A stretch of 64,000 nt of DNA from Dyella_D sp052115385. GTDB lineage: Bacteria; Pseudomonadota; Gammaproteobacteria; Xanthomonadales; Rhodanobacteraceae. Under the pieces are notes generated by a model. The model searched no databases and was not told where the DNA came from. It saw only the letters and a list, made by a program, of their open reading frames with translations. The DNA lies in assembly GCF_052115385.1 (NCBI RefSeq), contig NZ_JBFRGP010000002.1, positions 62,001 through 126,000 of the forward strand. Direction: 5' to 3'. Position 1 is the stretch's first letter. Each line of letters opens with the position of its first letter. A program made the translations under genes and the position numbers. This document shows positions 61,033 to 64,000 of the stretch, one piece after another.

Positions 61033-63729
61033 GTGTGCAGCTTTCACCAACGAGATTTTCGCCGCGTGCCGGCGCGGACCTGGCCGGCGCGCCGGGTCTT
61101 GTGCGCGGCGATGTTGTCCAGCCTGGGCTGGCTGCCGCAGGCGCATGCGGCGTGCACCACCACGGGCACGTCGACCCTCTGCGACACCGCGGCGCCCAGT
61201 CCCTGGACCAGCACCGTCGGCGCGGGCCCATCCGCACCGACCGGTGCCAGCGTGACGGTGAACCCGAACGCGCAGATCGTGGTGGGCGATGCCTCGGCCA
61301 TCGCCTTGTTCGACCGCGCCAACATCGTGGTCAAGTCCGGCGCGCTGGTGCAGAACAACGCGGTGCGCGCGGTGGGCCTGTACCAGTCCGGCGCCAACAC
61401 CATCGACTTCCGCAGCGACAGCACGCTGACGGTGGAGCAAGGGGCGACCGTGCTGGCCGCGGGTTCGGAGAACAATGGCGAGGCGGTGAATCCGCAGGCC
61501 GCGGGCAACCACATCATCAACAGCGGCACGATCCGCGCGATGAACGCGGCGGCGATCTGGTTCCAGGCCAAGTCCGGCGGCAACGTCGTCATCAACAACG
61601 AGACCGGCTTGATCCAGGCGCCGGGCAACGTGATCGGCGCCACCGGCACCAGCACGCTGGACTTCACCAACAAGGGCAAGGTAATCGGCAACCTGGTGTT
61701 CGCGCGCGGCAACGACACGCTGCGGCTGTTCGGCGGTTCGTCGGTGAGCGGCACTATCGACGGTGGCGGCGGCAGCAACCTGCTCACGCTCAATGGCAGC
61801 GGCAGCGATACGCTGCCGACCATCGCCAACTTCCAGACCATGCGCAAGCTGGACGATGGCAACTGGATCGTCGGTCGCTCGCTGCCTGGCATCGGCATCA
61901 CTTCGGTTGACGTGCAGCAGGGCGTGCTGGTGCTGAACGCCGACAGCTCCAGCTATACGGGCGCCCTGCAATTGCGCGCGAGTGGCACGTTGGCAGTGGG
62001 CGATGCCACCGCGCCGGGTGCGTCGTTGCGTGGCGCCTTGACGGTGCCCGTCGGCGCGGCGCTCGGCGGCTACGGCAGCGTGGTTGGCGATGTGGACAAC
62101 CAGGGCACCGTGGCGGTGGCGGATGCGCTGGCGCCGTTCGCTGGCGGCACGCTCGGCAATTTCGCCATCCGCGGACAGCTGACCAATACCGGCCTGGTGC
62201 GCATCGGCGCCGACCAGGGCGTGGGGCGCGCACTGACCGTGAGCAGCTATGTCGGCCGCAATGGCACGATCGCCATGAACGTGGTGCTCGGCGGCGATGG
62301 TTCGGCCGCGGACAAGCTGGTCGTCGATGGCGGCACCGCCACTGGCTCGACTCTGTTGAAGATCACCAACCTGGGCGGGCAGGGCGCTGCCACCGTGTCC
62401 GACGGCATCCAGGTCGTGCAGGCTGCCAATGGTGCGACCACCGATGCCGGCGCGTTTGCCTTGAGCGGCGGGTCGTTGAAGGCCGGCGCCTACGAATACC
62501 TGCTGGTGAAAGGCGGCGTGACCTCCGGTACGGCGGAAGATTGGTATCTGCGGAATACGCAACCCGCGCCGGCTCCCGCACCTGCACCTGCACCTGCACC
62601 AGCACCGGCACCGGCACCGGCACCTGCACCTGCACCAGCACCAGCACCAGCACCAGCACCGGCACCAGCACCAGCACCAGCACCCGCACCCGCACCCGCA
62701 CCTGCACCTGCACCTGCACCAGCACCCGCACCCGCACCCGCAACCAGCCCATCAACACCATCCCAACCCGTCGTGCTGTATCGCCCCGAAGCCGCTTTGT
62801 ATGCGGCCGCTCCATCCGTGGCGCGCCAGCTCGGCGCGATGCAGCTGGAGAATTTCCATGCGCGCCAGGGCGAGCAGGCGCAGCTGGACGAGCGTGGCGA
62901 GTTGCCCGCGAGCTGGGGCCGCGTGTGGGGCGGGCATAGCACGATGTCGCAAGGCGGCACGCTGGACCCGCGTTACACCGGCACGCTGAGCGGCGCGCAG
63001 GTGGGCCAGGATCTCTATGCGGACGAAGGCGCCGAAGGACAGCGCAACCACTACGGCGTATTCGCCGGCTTCGCACGCTCCAGCGGCGACGTGCGCGGCT
63101 TTGCCTCCGGTACGCAGGATCTGGCCGTGGGCCAGTTGCGCCTGGATGCCTACAGCATGGGCGGCTACTGGACCCATCTCGCGCCGCGCGGCTGGTATGC
63201 CGACGCAGTGCTGATGGGGACTGCCTATACCTTCGACCCCACCTCGCGCGACGGCGTACAGGCCACCGCGCACGGCCATGCGGCGACGGCCTCGCTGGAA
63301 AGCGGCTGGTCGCTCGCGCTGGGCCACGGTCTGCGCATCGAGCCGCAGGCGCAGATGGTATGGCAGCACCTGGCGCTGGGCCGCATGGACGATGGCATTT
63401 CCCGTGTTGCGTTCCACAGCGGACAGGCCATGACGGGGCGTGTCGGCGTGCGCCTGGCTGGCACCTGGTCTGCGGGTGCTGCGACATGGCAACCGTATGT
63501 GCGGCTGCATGTGCTGCGTACGACGGGGGCGGACGATGCGACCAGCTTCGGCGGCACTGCGCCAATCGCCACCTCCACCCGCCAGACCCTGGGACAGGTG
63601 GACGCCGGCGTGGCCGTGACGTTTCTTTCCGGCGGCAGCGTGTACGCCTCGGTGAGCTACAGCGAGAACCTGGCGGGCGAGCGGCAGCGTGTGCTGGCCG
63701 GCCGCATCGGCCTGCGCTGGTCGTGGTGA
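61033..63729 (+). CDS. classical (type Va) autotransporter with Pro-Ala linker
   Basis: 898 residues from GTG 61033, set by AGGGGGAA and by the signal sequence that follows (charged RRVPARTWPARR, then VLCAAMLSSLGWLPQAHA). The passenger (about 45-510) is rich in Gly, Asn, Thr and Val as in pertactin-like beta-helices; no catalytic motif is seen. A block of 30 Pro-Ala dipeptides (residues 511-570) links it to the C-terminal barrel (about 610-898), which ends in GLRWSW. It lies right after the GTPase/Roadblock operon, which may control or position surface proteins; this link is inference. Confidence 0.92.
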   Translation: MCSFHQRDFRRVPARTWPARRVLCAAMLSSLGWLPQAHAACTTTGTSTLCDTAAPSPWTSTVGAGPSAPTGASVTVNPNAQIVVGDASAIALFDRANIVVKSGALVQNNAVRAVGLYQSGANTIDFRSDSTLTVEQGATVLAAGSENNGEAVNPQAAGNHIINSGTIRAMNAAAIWFQAKSGGNVVINNETGLIQAPGNVIGATGTSTLDFTNKGKVIGNLVFARGNDTLRLFGGSSVSGTIDGGGGSNLLTLNGSGSDTLPTIANFQTMRKLDDGNWIVGRSLPGIGITSVDVQQGVLVLNADSSSYTGALQLRASGTLAVGDATAPGASLRGALTVPVGAALGGYGSVVGDVDNQGTVAVADALAPFAGGTLGNFAIRGQLTNTGLVRIGADQGVGRALTVSSYVGRNGTIAMNVVLGGDGSAADKLVVDGGTATGSTLLKITNLGGQGAATVSDGIQVVQAANGATTDAGAFALSGGSLKAGAYEYLLVKGGVTSGTAEDWYLRNTQPAPAPAPAPAPAPAPAPAPAPAPAPAPAPAPAPAPAPAPAPAPAPAPAPAPAPAPAPAPATSPSTPSQPVVLYRPEAALYAAAPSVARQLGAMQLENFHARQGEQAQLDERGELPASWGRVWGGHSTMSQGGTLDPRYTGTLSGAQVGQDLYADEGAEGQRNHYGVFAGFARSSGDVRGFASGTQDLAVGQLRLDAYSMGGYWTHLAPRGWYADAVLMGTAYTFDPTSRDGVQATAHGHAATASLESGWSLALGHGLRIEPQAQMVWQHLALGRMDDGISRVAFHSGQAMTGRVGVRLAGTWSAGAATWQPYVRLHVLRTTGADDATSFGGTAPIATSTRQTLGQVDAGVAVTFLSGGSVYASVSYSENLAGERQRVLAGRIGLRWSW
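62563..62742 (+). repeat. in-frame 6-bp repeat coding 30 Pro-Ala units
   Basis: 180 bases of CCN-GCN repeated 30 times inside the autotransporter gene. Third positions vary (CCT, CCA, CCG, CCC), so it is old enough to have drifted or is built of higher-order units. Copy changes would keep the frame and alter linker length. Confidence 0.95.
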
Positions 63730-63733
63730 GGCG

Positions 63734-63958
63734 ATGATCGATCCGGAAGAACTGAGCCTGGGGCAGTTGCCGCGAGCGCTGCGGCGGGAGCCCGACGATT
63801 GGGCGCGCGATGACGGCGAGCGGATGGCGATCTATGCGCTGGCTTATCGGCGCCGCGCGCAAGGCGCGGCCACGCGGGCCGCCGTGGCGACGGCGTTGCT
63901 GTGCCTGTTGACAGCCCGGTGCGCCGGATGGCTCACGCGAAGCGTCTGGCGCCGCTGA
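63734..63958 (+). CDS. small protein with one C-terminal membrane segment
   Basis: 74 residues from ATG 63734, 4 bases after the autotransporter stop. Acidic start (IDPEELSLGQLPRALRREPDD), then a helix ending in a hydrophobic stretch (AAVATALLCLLTARCAGWL). No family recognised. Close spacing suggests cotranscription with the autotransporter. Its end overlaps the tail of a minus-strand frame at the window edge. Confidence 0.6.
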   Translation: MIDPEELSLGQLPRALRREPDDWARDDGERMAIYALAYRRRAQGAATRAAVATALLCLLTARCAGWLTRSVWRR

Positions 63959-64000
63959 CGCAGAACACGACCAGCACGGTGACCAGCACCATCGTCCAGG
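63933..64000 (-). CDS. C-terminal end of a possible membrane protein (partial)
   Basis: On the minus strand a frame open to the window edge reads a hydrophobic end (WTMVLVTVLVVFCVSGARRF) and stops at TGA 63933-63935. The composition suits the last membrane helix of a permease. Only about 22 residues are visible, so this is tentative. Confidence 0.35.
   Translation of the reverse strand, partial: WTMVLVTVLVVFCVSGARRFA

Overview
The window is high-GC DNA from a gammaproteobacterium. The most likely source is a Xanthomonadales member of the Dyella/Rhodanobacter/Luteibacter type. This rests on an RF2 gene with the classic programmed frameshift next to lysS, the smc-zipA pair, ZipA itself, a histone-like HU protein with a Lys/Ala tail, and seven copies of a palindromic intergenic repeat (GTAGGTTGGGGTGAGC at its ends) of a kind I associate with this group. 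I saw no transposase, integrase, tRNA, rRNA or CRISPR array.

Layout. 0-12.9 kb is core: the end of a SpoIIAA-like gene, an asparagine-rich leader peptide and terminator in front of asnB, prfB, two secreted proteins, lysS, a YciI and a BolA protein, smc, zipA and an HU-like protein. 13-18.4 kb holds an orphan response regulator, a YadA-like adhesin that has lost its 5' end, and a subtilisin-like protein whose nucleophile serine is replaced by glycine. 18.7-22.6 kb is the sulfate importer operon (sbp-cysT-cysW-cysA). 23.2-27.5 kb has a MASE1 membrane sensor, repeats, a small secreted protein, a low-GC gap and an outer-membrane barrel. 27.7-35 kb is a stress-like accessory group: a stand-alone LigD polymerase domain, PA2169-like, DUF3309-like, BON and small acidic proteins, a sigma-54 activator with matching -24/-12 promoters beside several genes, a CheY-like regulator, and a DUF3182 plus hydrolase pair. 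35.7-39.3 kb is a large classical autotransporter. 40-49.5 kb has a UvrA2-type ATPase, an AraC/VOC pair, repeats, an esterase-like protein lacking its serine, an AraC regulator and a CadC-like regulator with a large periplasmic domain. 50-57 kb is an adhesin locus: three orphan regulators, an intact YadA-like adhesin and an OmpA/BamE-like lipoprotein resembling TpgA. 57.8-60.6 kb is a tight five-gene operon with an atypical ABC ATPase, two Roadblock/LC7-like proteins, a winged-helix protein and a CvnD/MglA-like small GTPase. It is followed by a second classical autotransporter at 61-63.7 kb.

How the parts fit. The second half is dominated by cell-surface type V secretion and by regulators with degenerate receiver domains and no nearby histidine kinase. 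The most interesting module is the 57.8-60.6 kb operon. Its Roadblock, winged-helix and GTPase content recalls the actinobacterial conservons, but an ABC ATPase stands where the sensor kinase would be. The second most interesting is the Asn-codon attenuator in front of asnB, for which a full set of alternative hairpins can be drawn. Product calls rest on motif recognition by eye; no database search was run.
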